The translations under genes were made by a program, and so were the position numbers. Under the pieces are notes generated by a model. It did not search any database and had not been told where the DNA came from. It was given only the letters and a program-made list of their open reading frames with translations. Shown here one piece after another: positions 35,709 through 44,831 of a stretch of DNA of 64,000 bases. The first letter of the stretch is position 1. Every line of letters begins with the position of its first letter. Origin of the DNA: Bin80 sp965215475 (lineage in GTDB: Bacteria > Bacteroidota > Rhodothermia > Rhodothermales > Bin80). The stretch is from NCBI GenBank assembly GCA_965215475.1, contig OZ244061.1:3472001-3536000 (forward strand). Reading direction: 5' to 3'.

Positions 35709-36575
35709 ATGAATAGGAGAACTTTTTTACAATCATCGGTAGCGCTTCCAGCAGCTGTTGGAGCCGTAGCCGGGTTTTCTTCGGTCAAAGAATCTGTTTC
35801 ATATGGATCAGATGTGTCCACACGTTCACGGTCTCTGGAACATATTGGGGTGCAACTCTACACCCTGAGGAATCGAATGGCAAGTGATTATGAGGGGACG
35901 ATTCGAGCTGTTGCGGAAGCGGGATATGATGAGGTAGAAACCGTCTGGGAGCCAGATCGTAATCCGGATGATATTCGCACACTCTTTGATGAAGTAGGTT
36001 TGGCTGCTCCCTCGGGGCATGTATCGCTTGATGCCCTCCAGAATGAGCTGACCAAGGTATTGGATGCTTCCAAGCGGATTGGACACTCGTATATCGTGTG
36101 CCCGTGGCTGGGTGCAGATCAGCGAACCATGGCTCACTATAGAGAATATGTCTCACTGTTTAATGAGGTAGGAGCTGCATGCAAAGAATCTGGAATCCAG
36201 TTTGCTTACCATAATCATGAGTTCGAATTTGAACCTGCCGAGGATGGAATCATTCCTTATGATTTTATGCTCGCCGAGATGGATCCAGATTTGGTGAAGA
36301 TGGAACTTGATATCTATTGGATCGCCTATGCGAATCGTGATTCAATTGAATATTTCAAGAACCATCCAGGCCGCTTCCCTTTGTGTCATGTTAAGGATAT
36401 GGGGCGAGAACGTGAAATGACCCCTGTGGGTGAAGGTCAGATTGATTTTGCTGCCATCTTTTCGGAAAGTGAAACGGCCGGACTCAAGCACTATTTTGTG
36501 GAACATGATCATCCCGAGGATGCATTGGCAAGTATCCGTACCAGCATTGCTCACCTAAGATCACTGGAATTCTGA
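35709..36575 (+). CDS. Tat-exported sugar phosphate isomerase/epimerase-like TIM barrel
   Basis: The 288-residue protein has a Tat-type signal (MNRRTFLQSSVALPAAVGAVAG). The rest is an AP-endonuclease-2/xylose-isomerase-like TIM barrel: IGVQLYTLRNRM, EAGYDEVETVW, the metal-ligand Glu in FAYHNHEFEFE, MELDIYWIAYA with the Asp ligand, and LCHVKDMGRER. The family name covers isomerases, epimerases and, in such loci, 3-keto-glycoside lyases or hydrolases. Export of a barrel enzyme suggests that it acts on periplasmic sugars. Its stop overlaps the next start (TGATG). Confidence 0.87.
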   Translation: MNRRTFLQSSVALPAAVGAVAGFSSVKESVSYGSDVSTRSRSLEHIGVQLYTLRNRMASDYEGTIRAVAEAGYDEVETVWEPDRNPDDIRTLFDEVGLAAPSGHVSLDALQNELTKVLDASKRIGHSYIVCPWLGADQRTMAHYREYVSLFNEVGAACKESGIQFAYHNHEFEFEPAEDGIIPYDFMLAEMDPDLVKMELDIYWIAYANRDSIEYFKNHPGRFPLCHVKDMGREREMTPVGEGQIDFAAIFSESETAGLKHYFVEHDHPEDALASIRTSIAHLRSLEF

Positions 36576-37738
36576 TGGGTCTAGATCGAAAACTTCGGTA
36601 TGGCATGGTCGGTGGCGGCCCAGGCGCATTTATTGGAAATGTGCATCGTATGGCGGCTTCATTGGATGGAACGATGGAGTTGGTTGCCGGTGCATTTTCG
36701 TCTGATCCAACCAAGTCCAAGGAACAGGGGAAGGAATTGGGGCTGAGTGATGAGCGCTCTTACACTTCGTTCCTCGAGATGGCAGAAAGGGAAGCGGCTC
36801 GAAGCGATCGGATTGATTTTGTGTCAATTGTAACGCCCAATCACATGCATTTCCCGGTTGCAAAAGCATTTCTTGAGGCGGGGTTCCATATTATTTGTGA
36901 TAAGCCGATGACCAATACACTGGAAGATGCAGAAATGTTATGCGATCTGGTACGAAAACATGATCGTGTATTTGCACTTACGCATAACTACACTGGATAT
37001 CCAATGGTCAAGCAGGCTCGTGCAATGATTCGAGAAGGAAAGATTGGAGCGGTTCGAAAGGTTGTTGTAGAATACCCGCAGGGATGGTTGGCGACGCCGC
37101 TTGAGAGTACAGGTCATAAGCAGGCCGGATGGCGTACCGATCCTAGTCGAGCCGGGGCAGGAGCTCTGGGTGATATAGGGTCTCATGCAGAAAACCTGGC
37201 TCGTTACATGACCGATTTGGAGATCGAAGCACTGTGCGCAGATGTTACTACTTTCGTGGAAGGCCGTGTGATTGACGATGATGTCAATATGTTGGTCCAT
37301 TACCGGGGAGGAGCTCGGGGAATCTTGCATGCTTCTCAGGTTTCAATTGGAGAGGAAAACAATCTCAATATTCGAGTGCACGGTGAAACTGGATCTCTTC
37401 AATGGTTTCAGGAGCATCCGAACTGGCTTTATTACCGAGATTTGGATGGTCCGGAACAAGTGTTGAAGCGTGGGAATGAATATTTGTCTTCGGAGGCGCA
37501 GCAGAGTTCTCGTCTTCCTAGTGGGCATCCCGAAGCATTTCTGGAAGCGTTTGCAAATATTTATCTGAACGCCGGTAGAACGATTGCCGCCTATGAGTCA
37601 GCAGAGATTCCATCAACGTACGACTTGGATTTTCCAAGTGTACAAGATGGCGCCAGAGGGGTACATTTTATCCTCACTGCATTGGAGAGTGGGCGGCGTA
37701 GAGAATGGGTGGATGCTAGTTATACACCACCATCCTAG
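36575..37738 (+). CDS. Gfo/Idh/MocA oxidoreductase, cytoplasmic
   Basis: The 387-residue NAD(P)-dependent sugar/inositol dehydrogenase starts with a Rossmann fold (GMVGGGPGAFIGNVHRMA, with a GGGPGAF variant of GxGxxG) and has the catalytic-region motif CDKPMTNTLEDAE, the EKP-type Lys. The C-terminal GFO/IDH/MOCA_C domain contains GALGDIGSHAENLARYM, where His is a catalytic residue. No signal peptide is present, unlike the other Gfo genes here except by contrast with the exported ones, so this copy should act in the cytoplasm. It is coupled to the upstream TIM-barrel gene by a one-base overlap. Confidence 0.92.
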   Translation: MGLDRKLRYGMVGGGPGAFIGNVHRMAASLDGTMELVAGAFSSDPTKSKEQGKELGLSDERSYTSFLEMAEREAARSDRIDFVSIVTPNHMHFPVAKAFLEAGFHIICDKPMTNTLEDAEMLCDLVRKHDRVFALTHNYTGYPMVKQARAMIREGKIGAVRKVVVEYPQGWLATPLESTGHKQAGWRTDPSRAGAGALGDIGSHAENLARYMTDLEIEALCADVTTFVEGRVIDDDVNMLVHYRGGARGILHASQVSIGEENNLNIRVHGETGSLQWFQEHPNWLYYRDLDGPEQVLKRGNEYLSSEAQQSSRLPSGHPEAFLEAFANIYLNAGRTIAAYESAEIPSTYDLDFPSVQDGARGVHFILTALESGRRREWVDASYTPPS

Positions 37739-37819
37739 ATTGGAAACAATTCTTCGTCATTCGAAAATACCTGGAGTACCCACACAGGTATCTGTATTTA
37801 TCTATATCAAATAATTTAC

Positions 37820-38812
37820 ATGGCACGACCAGTCACATTATTCACGGGCCAATGGGCCGATCTAACACTTGAAACGATTGCAGCGAAAGCTGCTTCTTGG
37901 GGCTATGATGGGTTAGAGTTAGCATGTTGGGGGGATCATTTTGATGTCCAACAGGCGCTTCATGACCGTGATTATTGCCAAGGAAGGCATGATCTACTTG
38001 CACGTCATGGTTTGAAAGTATATGCAATCAGTAACCACTTGGTTGGGCAGGCGATTTGTGATCGTATTGATGAGCGCCATAAAGCAATCCTTCCACCTCA
38101 TGTTTGGGGCGATGGTGACGGTGTTCAGCAGCGTGCGGCAAAGGAAATGCAGGATACCGCCAGAGCTGCTGCAAAACTTGGCGTCAAAGTGGTGAACGGG
38201 TTTACCGGTAGCAGCATCTGGCCACTTTTGTACTCTTTCCCACCAAATGATCCTGCAATGATTGAAGCAGGGTTTCAAGATTTTGCAGACCGATGGCATC
38301 CAATTTTAGACGTATTTGATGAGGTCGGTGTTCGGTTTGGTCTTGAAGTACATCCAACCGAGATTGCATTTGATATTGCGAGCAGTGTACGTGCATTGGA
38401 AGCGATTGGGCACAGAGAGGCATTTGGGTTTAATTATGATCCGAGTCACCTTGGATATCAGGGGGTAGATTATGTAGCGTTCATTGACCGCTTTGCAGAC
38501 CGGATATACCATACACACATGAAAGATGTTTGGTGGTCAAATAAACTGACATCTGCAGGGGTATTTGGGGGGCACACAGATTTTGGTACACCCGGACGTT
38601 TTTGGGATTTTCGTTCCATCGGTCGTGGATCTATCAATTTTGAAGAGATCATTCGTGCACTGAACCGAATCAATTACAACGGTCCACTCTCCATTGAGTG
38701 GGAAGATATTGGAATGGATCGAGAGGCTGGTGCCTCAGAGGCCTGTGATTTTGTCAAGAAGGTCGACTTTAAGCCGTCAGATGCAGCATTTGATGCAGCT
38801 TTCGCGAATTAA
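37820..38812 (+). CDS. sugar phosphate isomerase/epimerase, cytoplasmic
   Basis: The 330-residue TIM barrel has no signal peptide (MARPVTLFTGQWADLTLE). It shows GYDGLELACWGDHFD, VVNGFTGSSIWPLLYSFPP, FGLEVHPTEIAFD with the Glu ligand, FNYDPSHLGYQGVD, HMKDVW and the closing LSIEWEDIGMDRE. This is the common two-metal barrel of the IolE/IolI-like group. It probably works with the cytoplasmic Gfo/Idh/MocA enzyme encoded just upstream on the same 3-keto- or inositol-type substrates. The SUMF1-fold gene begins inside its last 20 bases. Confidence 0.9.
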   Translation: MARPVTLFTGQWADLTLETIAAKAASWGYDGLELACWGDHFDVQQALHDRDYCQGRHDLLARHGLKVYAISNHLVGQAICDRIDERHKAILPPHVWGDGDGVQQRAAKEMQDTARAAAKLGVKVVNGFTGSSIWPLLYSFPPNDPAMIEAGFQDFADRWHPILDVFDEVGVRFGLEVHPTEIAFDIASSVRALEAIGHREAFGFNYDPSHLGYQGVDYVAFIDRFADRIYHTHMKDVWWSNKLTSAGVFGGHTDFGTPGRFWDFRSIGRGSINFEEIIRALNRINYNGPLSIEWEDIGMDREAGASEACDFVKKVDFKPSDAAFDAAFAN

Positions 38813-39776
38813 TATTGCTGCGATCGTGTTGATCTGTCTTGGGGGGAGGACGGCGGCAGTAGCTCAATCGCAACTTGGAGTGATTACGGATACGATTCCA
38901 GGGACAGATGTGTATTTTTCAATGGTTGGGTTACAGGGGGGAGTATTCTTGATGGGAACTCCCCAAGGTGAAGAGGGACGTGATGAAGATGAAGGTCCGC
39001 AACGCGAGGTAACCCTTTCCCCGTTTTATATAGGCATTCACGAGGTGACCTACGATGAGTTCCTTCTCTTCGCAAGTGTGGAACGCGATACCCCACAAGG
39101 TGCAACGGGAATTGAATTTGATCCCGATTTAATTGCTCGGCCGAGTCCGCCTTATGAAGATCCTGCTCACGGAATGGGAACCAATGGGTATCCGGCTGTT
39201 GGTATGACACAATGGAGTGCTCTCCAGTATGCACACTGGCTTTCGACAAAAACAGGCGTCTTTTACCGACTACCCACGGAAGCGGAGTGGGAGTATGCCT
39301 GTCGTGCAGGCACTTCTTCGTCATACAGTTTTGGTGAAACTACAGATTCTCTTGATCTCTATGCATGGCACTATGGAAATAGTAATGAGACGTACCAACT
39401 TGTCGGTCAGAAGAAAGCGAATCCTTGGGGGATTTTTGACATGCATGGCAATGTGGCAGAATGGACACTCGATGAGTACAGTGAGACCTCTTATGAAAAT
39501 TTGGAAGGATCGTTGTCGGAGGATCCATGGAATCGGCCTACTCGACTTCATCCTCGTACGGTCAGGGGAGGAGCATATGATGATTCACCAAAAACATTGC
39601 GCTGTGGTGCACGACTACGATCTGATCTTGACTGGAAGCGAAGGGATCCCCAGATTCCACGCTCTATGTGGTGGAATACGGACTCACCATTTGTAGGGTT
39701 CAGGATCGTTCGCCCATTTATTCAGCCGACAGCGGATGAGCAGCAGGAATTTTGGATGAATGCATTGGGTGGTTAA
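38793..39776 (+). CDS. exported SUMF1/FGE-fold protein lacking the catalytic cysteines
   Basis: The 327-residue protein begins at the ATG at 38793 (or 38781) with a signal peptide ending RTAAVAQ. The fold is that of formylglycine-generating enzymes/SUMF1: GGVFLMGTPQGEEGRDEDEGP, ITEVTYDEF-like HEVTYDEF, YRLPTEAEWEYACRAGT, FDMHGNVAEW, VRGGAYDDSP and FVGFRIVRPF. In true formylglycine-generating enzymes the RGGS-x segment is followed by the copper-binding Cys pair; here it reads RGGAYDDSPKTLRCGARLRS, so one or both are missing. No sulfatase is nearby. It is likely a sugar-binding or EgtB-like protein and not a sulfatase activator. Confidence 0.82.
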   Translation: MQLSRINIAAIVLICLGGRTAAVAQSQLGVITDTIPGTDVYFSMVGLQGGVFLMGTPQGEEGRDEDEGPQREVTLSPFYIGIHEVTYDEFLLFASVERDTPQGATGIEFDPDLIARPSPPYEDPAHGMGTNGYPAVGMTQWSALQYAHWLSTKTGVFYRLPTEAEWEYACRAGTSSSYSFGETTDSLDLYAWHYGNSNETYQLVGQKKANPWGIFDMHGNVAEWTLDEYSETSYENLEGSLSEDPWNRPTRLHPRTVRGGAYDDSPKTLRCGARLRSDLDWKRRDPQIPRSMWWNTDSPFVGFRIVRPFIQPTADEQQEFWMNALGG

Positions 39777-39821
39777 TATCATACAAATTCATTAAATTGA
39801 TTTACACCAATTCAAAAAAGA

Positions 39822-41183
39822 ATGAAAAAAAATACGACCCCCTTTAATCGCCGAGATTTTGTTAAAAGTGGGGTGGCTGCCGTTGTCGGCGGTACGCTTG
39901 CTAGTCAGTTTCCGATTAAAGCAAATGCCTTCTATGGAATAGATGATACGATCCGTGTTGGGCTGATTGGTTGTGGAGGAAGAGGCACCGGTGCCGCTCT
40001 TCAGGCACTAAAGGCTGCCTCGAACACGAAACTGGTCGCTATGGCAGACCCATTCAGTGATCGCATTGAGGAGAGCTACAATAATATGATCGAGCCTGAA
40101 GAGGCAGATGAGGCGACCCTGGATGCAATTCGTCGGATTGAGGTTCCAATGGAGAAGCGTTTTGATGGCTTCGACGGATATAAGGATGTGATTTCTGAGT
40201 CGGATGTCGTTATTTTGACAGCACCTCCTGGTTTTCGTCCTCAACATTTTGAAGCTGCTGTAGAAGCAGGAAAGCAGATCTTCATGGAAAAGCCCGTTGC
40301 AACGGACGCGCCTGGAATCAGGAGGGTGCTTGCGGCAGCAGAAAAGGCAAAACAAAAGCAGCTCAATGTTGTGGTTGGTCTGCAACGTCACTATCAGGCG
40401 CAATACCGTGAGTGGGTCAAACGAATTCATGAAGGTGCAATCGGAGACATTATCCTTGGCCGCGTGTATTGGAACAGTGGCGGGGTTTGGGTTCGTTCTC
40501 GAGCAGAGTATGAGGAGAAGGCCGGACGCCCTCTGACAGAGATGGAGTATCAGATGCGCAACTGGTATTACTTCAACTGGCTTTGTGGAGATCACATCGT
40601 GGAACAACATATTCATAATATTGATGTTGGTAACTGGGTAAAGCAGGGGCATCCGGTTAAAGCTCAGGGACAGGGGGGGCGCCAAGTTCGTACTGGCCTG
40701 GATCATGGAGAAATTTACGATCACCACTTCGTAGAGTTTGAATATGACGACGGGAGTCGCATTATGAGTCAATGCAGGCATATTCCGGATTGCATGAATA
40801 GGGTTTCTGAAGGATTTCATGGCACGTCAGGGATTGCACCGGCACCCGGCGAACTTTATGATTCTTCAGGCGCGACCATCTATAAGCATAACAGCAAAGA
40901 GGATCCCAATCCTTATCAGGTGGAACATGACGAATTGTTTGCCGCGATTAACGAGGGGGAATTCAAGTACACGGATGGGGAAAATGGAGCAATCGCTACG
41001 ATGAGTGCGATTCTTGGACGGATGGCGACCTATTCGGGTAAAGTGATTACATGGGATGAAGCCATGGCTAGTAATCTGGACCTGATGCCCAAGAAGTTAG
41101 CATGGGATGCGGATCCTCTTGTTTTACCTGATGAAGAAGGCCGCTATGAGATTCCGATTCCTGGAGTAACCAAGGTGCTATAG
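39822..41183 (+). CDS. Tat-exported Gfo/Idh/MocA oxidoreductase
   Basis: The 453-residue oxidoreductase has a Tat signal (FNRRDFVKSGVAAVVGG). The Rossmann start is VGLIGCGGRGTGAALQ, the catalytic-region motif is MEKPVATDAPG, and GDHIVEQHIHNIDVGNW lies near residue 250. Such Tat-exported Gfo proteins fold with NAD(P) bound in the cytoplasm and then act outside, as known for glucose-fructose oxidoreductase. It is closely related to the paralogue at 42598 (NWYYFxWLxGDHIVEQ shared). The likely substrate is a glycoside or polyol at C3; this is inferred from the DUF1080 and TIM-barrel neighbours. Confidence 0.92.
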   Translation: MKKNTTPFNRRDFVKSGVAAVVGGTLASQFPIKANAFYGIDDTIRVGLIGCGGRGTGAALQALKAASNTKLVAMADPFSDRIEESYNNMIEPEEADEATLDAIRRIEVPMEKRFDGFDGYKDVISESDVVILTAPPGFRPQHFEAAVEAGKQIFMEKPVATDAPGIRRVLAAAEKAKQKQLNVVVGLQRHYQAQYREWVKRIHEGAIGDIILGRVYWNSGGVWVRSRAEYEEKAGRPLTEMEYQMRNWYYFNWLCGDHIVEQHIHNIDVGNWVKQGHPVKAQGQGGRQVRTGLDHGEIYDHHFVEFEYDDGSRIMSQCRHIPDCMNRVSEGFHGTSGIAPAPGELYDSSGATIYKHNSKEDPNPYQVEHDELFAAINEGEFKYTDGENGAIATMSAILGRMATYSGKVITWDEAMASNLDLMPKKLAWDADPLVLPDEEGRYEIPIPGVTKVL

Positions 41184-41392
41184 GAATTCGTGTTTTTGAG
41201 TAGAGTGAAACGTGGGGCAATATGGATATACAATCAGGTTGCTGTCAGGATCTTGGCTCATGCACTCTCGAAATCTCTTCTCAAGTCCAGCAATGATCGG
41301 GGTTTCATTCTTTCTGTTTCCAGAGCAAGATTTCTGTGTGTAAGTTTGCAGATAATGAGTGATCCCGTATCAATGAGCATTGTTGCAATGGG

Positions 41393-42397
41393 ATGAGATT
41401 ATCCATAGTCAGGATCGTCATGGTGGCGGTAATGATCAGTTTCATTACAGCTATGAGTGCGAGTGCTCAGACTCATGTACGCTTGGCTTTCAAAAAACCT
41501 TTGATGGGGACGGAGGTTCGTATCGTTCTCTATACTGCTGATTCGGTAGCGGCAACAGAAGCGGTAGAATCAGCCTTTGCTCGCATTACAGAACTCAACC
41601 ATCACCTAAGTGATTATCTGACCGAGAGTGAACTGAATCGGCTCTCGGATATTCATGATCAACCGGTGCAGATCAGCAATGATCTATGGCAGGTACTTGA
41701 TACCGCGCAAGAAATTGCTCATGCATCTGGGGGGGTATTTGATGTAACCGCTGGTCCTCTCACACGACTATGGCGTAGATCTATGCGTAGAGGTACACTT
41801 CCAGATTCCAGTGATCTCCGCGAAGCAATATCTACTGTAGGGTACGAGTTTTTGGAATTGGATCGGGATAACCAGACGGTACGGTTACTCAGGAAAAATA
41901 TGCGTTTGGATCTGGGAGGAATTGCGAAAGGATATGCAGCTGATCAGGCACTGGAAGTTCTTGTTCGGGAGGGATTTTTCAGTGCTGTTGTTGATGCAGG
42001 TGGTGACATCGCGTTAGGTGTAGCTCCTCCAAATTCGGAGGGTTGGGAGATTAAAGTGTTTTCAGGAGATTCCGAAACAGGTAATGAAATGATCTTGGAG
42101 AATTGTGGGGTTGCGGTCTCTGGAGATACATATCGCTATTTAGATGATCAAGGAGTACGATACTCTCATATTCTTGATCCTAAGATCGGATATGGAGTAA
42201 CCCATGAAAGAAAAGTTGCGGTGATTGCCTCTAGTGCGATGATTGCTGATGCATGGGCATCGGCATATAGTGTGATGGATTGGGAGTCGATTCCTCTCAG
42301 CATACAGGAAAGGGGCGATTTGAGTATCCAGATTGTTGAACCATATGGGGCAGGTTTTAGGGAGTTGAAAACCGGGATATTTAGAAGCAGCGAATAA
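41393..42397 (+). CDS. apbE: ApbE, FAD:protein FMN transferase
   Basis: The 334-residue exported protein (signal ending MSASAQ) attaches FMN covalently to Thr/Ser in periplasmic or membrane flavoproteins such as NqrB/C, RnfD/G or flavin-linked reductases. Typical motifs are FKKPLMGTEVRIVLY, GGVFDVTAGPLTRLWR, LDLGGIAKGYAADQA and VVDAGGDIALGV, with the closing SAMIADAWASAY Mg-binding region. It sits between two Tat-exported Gfo genes. I see no obvious flavinylation target in the window, so its client is probably elsewhere. The 209 bases before it contain a weak 68-codon frame that I do not call. Confidence 0.92.
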   Translation: MRLSIVRIVMVAVMISFITAMSASAQTHVRLAFKKPLMGTEVRIVLYTADSVAATEAVESAFARITELNHHLSDYLTESELNRLSDIHDQPVQISNDLWQVLDTAQEIAHASGGVFDVTAGPLTRLWRRSMRRGTLPDSSDLREAISTVGYEFLELDRDNQTVRLLRKNMRLDLGGIAKGYAADQALEVLVREGFFSAVVDAGGDIALGVAPPNSEGWEIKVFSGDSETGNEMILENCGVAVSGDTYRYLDDQGVRYSHILDPKIGYGVTHERKVAVIASSAMIADAWASAYSVMDWESIPLSIQERGDLSIQIVEPYGAGFRELKTGIFRSSE

Positions 42398-42597
42398 TCT
42401 TGAGACTTTGCTACATTTTTGTACAGCGAATGCAAATTCAAAAAAAATGCCCTCAGATTCAGATCAAATTTGGATCTCAAAAGCAGGACAAGATGACCTC
42501 CATTAGGTGGATGTTATTTATCTCATTTTACACCCCAAACAAATTTTTTGAATTATAACTCATATATTCCCTTAATCAACTTTCAGATTTAGTTAGT

Positions 42598-43905
42598 ATG
42601 CAGCATAAAGAAATCACCAGAAGAAACTTTGTAAAAGTGACGACGGCAGGCACTCTTGGGTTCATGACATCCGGCAATTTTGCTCACGCAGGAGGCCGGG
42701 ATAGTTTGCGGGTTGGGGTTGTTGGATGTGGAGGACGTGGCACGGGTGCTGCACGGGATGCAGTAGTCTCCGGTGAGAACGTTGAAATTGTTGCCATGGG
42801 GGATCTATTTGGAGATCGCCTGGATGCATCCAGAAAAGCCCTGCAAGAAGAGATCGGAGATGCCTATAAGGTAAATGATTCTCATGCTTTCGTCGGGTTT
42901 GATGCCTACAAGCATGTCATGGACAGTGAAATAGACATGGTAATCTTGGCGGCTCCGCCGGGATTCAGACCGGCCCATTTTACTTACGCAGTCAATGCCA
43001 GTAAGCATGTGTTTATGGAAAAGCCCGTCAGTGTGGATGTAGCGGGAGCATTGGAAATCATGAAAGCAGGGGAAGTGGCTACGCAGAAAGGACTATCGGT
43101 AGTTGCAGGAACGCTCTATCGCCGACAGCCCAGTTTTGTAGAAGCCATCAAGCGTATTCATGATGGTATGATTGGTGAGATTGTAGCTGCTCAGGAGTAT
43201 TATTTGACGGGTCCAATATGGCTAAGGGAACGCAAGAGTGGGATGAGTGATATGGAGTGGCAATGCCGAAACTGGTATTACTTTACTTGGCTGAGTGGAG
43301 ATCATATCGTAGAACAATTTGTGCACAATATTGATGTCATCAATTGGGTGTTTCAGGGGCATCCTCAGAGAGCAATCGCGATGGGTGGCCGGATTGCTCG
43401 GACCAGCCCAGAATATGGGCATATCTATGATCACTTCAGTGTAGAGTATGTGTATCCGGGGAATGTAATTGTGGAGGCCAAATGTAGGCAATTTCAGGGA
43501 GCAACCAATCGAGTGACCAATCGCGTGGTTGGTACAAAGGGAATTGCAGACTTAAACCCCCGTAATTCCCAGATTCGCTCCCATGATGGAACGATCTTGT
43601 ACGAGATGCCCGAACCCGGTGGAAATGGATATGTCCAGGAACACACTGATTTAATTCAATCAATTCGGGAAGGGAATTCAATCAATGAAGCAGAACAGAT
43701 TGCAGCAAGCACACTTACAGCCGTTCTTGGCAGGGAGAGTGCCTATACCGGGCAGCAATTAAGCTGGGATGAGATGATGGCGTCCGACTTGGACATAGTT
43801 CCAAAATCATTGGCTTTCGGGCAGTTACCTATGCCCGAAGTGCCAGTTCCTGGAACCACGAAATTATCTCGCTCGTCTCCAATGTCTGCCGAAGAAATTA
43901 AATGA
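42598..43905 (+). CDS. Tat-exported Gfo/Idh/MocA oxidoreductase
   Basis: The 435-residue paralogue of the 39822 product has a Tat-type start (EITRRNFVKVTTAGTLGF). It has VGVVGCGGRGTGAARDA, MEKPVSVDVAGA, the GDHIVEQFVHNIDVINW segment and a C-terminal tail ending in VPVPGTTKLSRS. The strong conservation of the central region against the other copy suggests gene duplication with similar substrate chemistry. The AT-rich 200 bases upstream (after apbE) probably hold its promoter. Its stop codon overlaps the next start (ATGA), linking it to two TIM-barrel genes. Confidence 0.92.
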   Translation: MQHKEITRRNFVKVTTAGTLGFMTSGNFAHAGGRDSLRVGVVGCGGRGTGAARDAVVSGENVEIVAMGDLFGDRLDASRKALQEEIGDAYKVNDSHAFVGFDAYKHVMDSEIDMVILAAPPGFRPAHFTYAVNASKHVFMEKPVSVDVAGALEIMKAGEVATQKGLSVVAGTLYRRQPSFVEAIKRIHDGMIGEIVAAQEYYLTGPIWLRERKSGMSDMEWQCRNWYYFTWLSGDHIVEQFVHNIDVINWVFQGHPQRAIAMGGRIARTSPEYGHIYDHFSVEYVYPGNVIVEAKCRQFQGATNRVTNRVVGTKGIADLNPRNSQIRSHDGTILYEMPEPGGNGYVQEHTDLIQSIREGNSINEAEQIAASTLTAVLGRESAYTGQQLSWDEMMASDLDIVPKSLAFGQLPMPEVPVPGTTKLSRSSPMSAEEIK

Positions 43906-44804
43906 GAATGAAAAGACGAGATTTTATGTTCACAGGCGCACTGGGTGTGGCTGGATTCGCTCTGAGTCAAAAGTATATTTTTGCTTCGCCAGATCCACCT
44001 TCCATTCGTAAAGCAGTCAAATTTGGGATGGTTCAGGAGCCGACTCTTTCGATTGCGGATAAGTTTCGAATGCTAAAGGATCTAGGATTTGATGGCGTGG
44101 AGATGGACAGCCCAAGTGATTTGGATCGGGATGAAGTGATTGCGGCTCGAGATGCGATCGGGTTGCCAATTCATGGCGTGGTTGATTCGGTGCATTGGAC
44201 AAAAACACTTTCTGACCCAGAGCCAGTCGTGAGAGAAGAAGGGCTGCAAGGATTGAAGATCGCGATTCAAGATGCGCATGCTTATGGAGCATCAACGGTG
44301 CTACTTGTACCTGCTGTGGTCAACAAGGATGTATCATATGCAGATGCCTACGCGCGATCGCAAACGGAAATCCGTAAGGCACTACCGATGGCCGAAGAAT
44401 ATGGTGTTAAGATTGCAATTGAGAATGTGTGGAACAAGTTTCTTCTGAGCCCTCTTGAATGTGCAAGATATGTAGATGAATTTGAAAGTGAGTTTATAGG
44501 TTGGTACTTTGATGTTGGGAATGTAGTTGCCTATGGGTGGCCAGAGCACTGGATCAGGACCTTAGGCCCCCGTATTTTGAAGTTGGACATTAAAGAATTC
44601 AGTCGTTCAAAAGCAGATACGGAGGGTCCCTATGAGGGATTTCAAATACCACTGGGGGAGGGAGATTGTGACTGGCCGGCAGTGAATGAAGCTCTTTCAG
44701 AGATAGGTTATGAAGGATGGGCAACGGCAGAAGTTCCTGGTGGTGATCAAGCTCACCTAATGGCGTTAGCCGAACGGATGGATCGAGTTCTTTCTGCCAA
44801 ATAG
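43902..44804 (+). CDS. Tat-exported sugar phosphate isomerase/epimerase-like TIM barrel
   Basis: The 300-residue protein has a Tat signal (MKRRDFMFTGALGVAGFAL after an in-frame ATG at 43902). The barrel shows FDGVEMDSPSDLDRDE, HGVVDSVHWTK, KIAIENVWNKFLLSP with the Glu metal ligand, GWYFDVGNVVAYG, LKLDIKEFSR and GEGDCDWPAVNEAL, all typical of the xylose-isomerase-like family. It overlaps the upstream Gfo gene by four bases. Periplasmic location, as for its neighbours, points to the same extracytoplasmic pathway. Confidence 0.9.
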   Translation: MRMKRRDFMFTGALGVAGFALSQKYIFASPDPPSIRKAVKFGMVQEPTLSIADKFRMLKDLGFDGVEMDSPSDLDRDEVIAARDAIGLPIHGVVDSVHWTKTLSDPEPVVREEGLQGLKIAIQDAHAYGASTVLLVPAVVNKDVSYADAYARSQTEIRKALPMAEEYGVKIAIENVWNKFLLSPLECARYVDEFESEFIGWYFDVGNVVAYGWPEHWIRTLGPRILKLDIKEFSRSKADTEGPYEGFQIPLGEGDCDWPAVNEALSEIGYEGWATAEVPGGDQAHLMALAERMDRVLSAK

Positions 44805-44831
44805 ATATTCAGGTCATTCAATTAGTATTCC

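Noticed and set aside
37751..37795. Weak inverted repeat (ATACCTG ... CAGGTAT) between a Gfo gene and the next barrel gene
   Set aside because: The stem is only seven bases with an 11-base loop, common by chance.
41190..41396. 68-codon frame between the Gfo gene and apbE
   Set aside because: No motif or conserved feature; basic, low-quality composition; probably spacer sequence.
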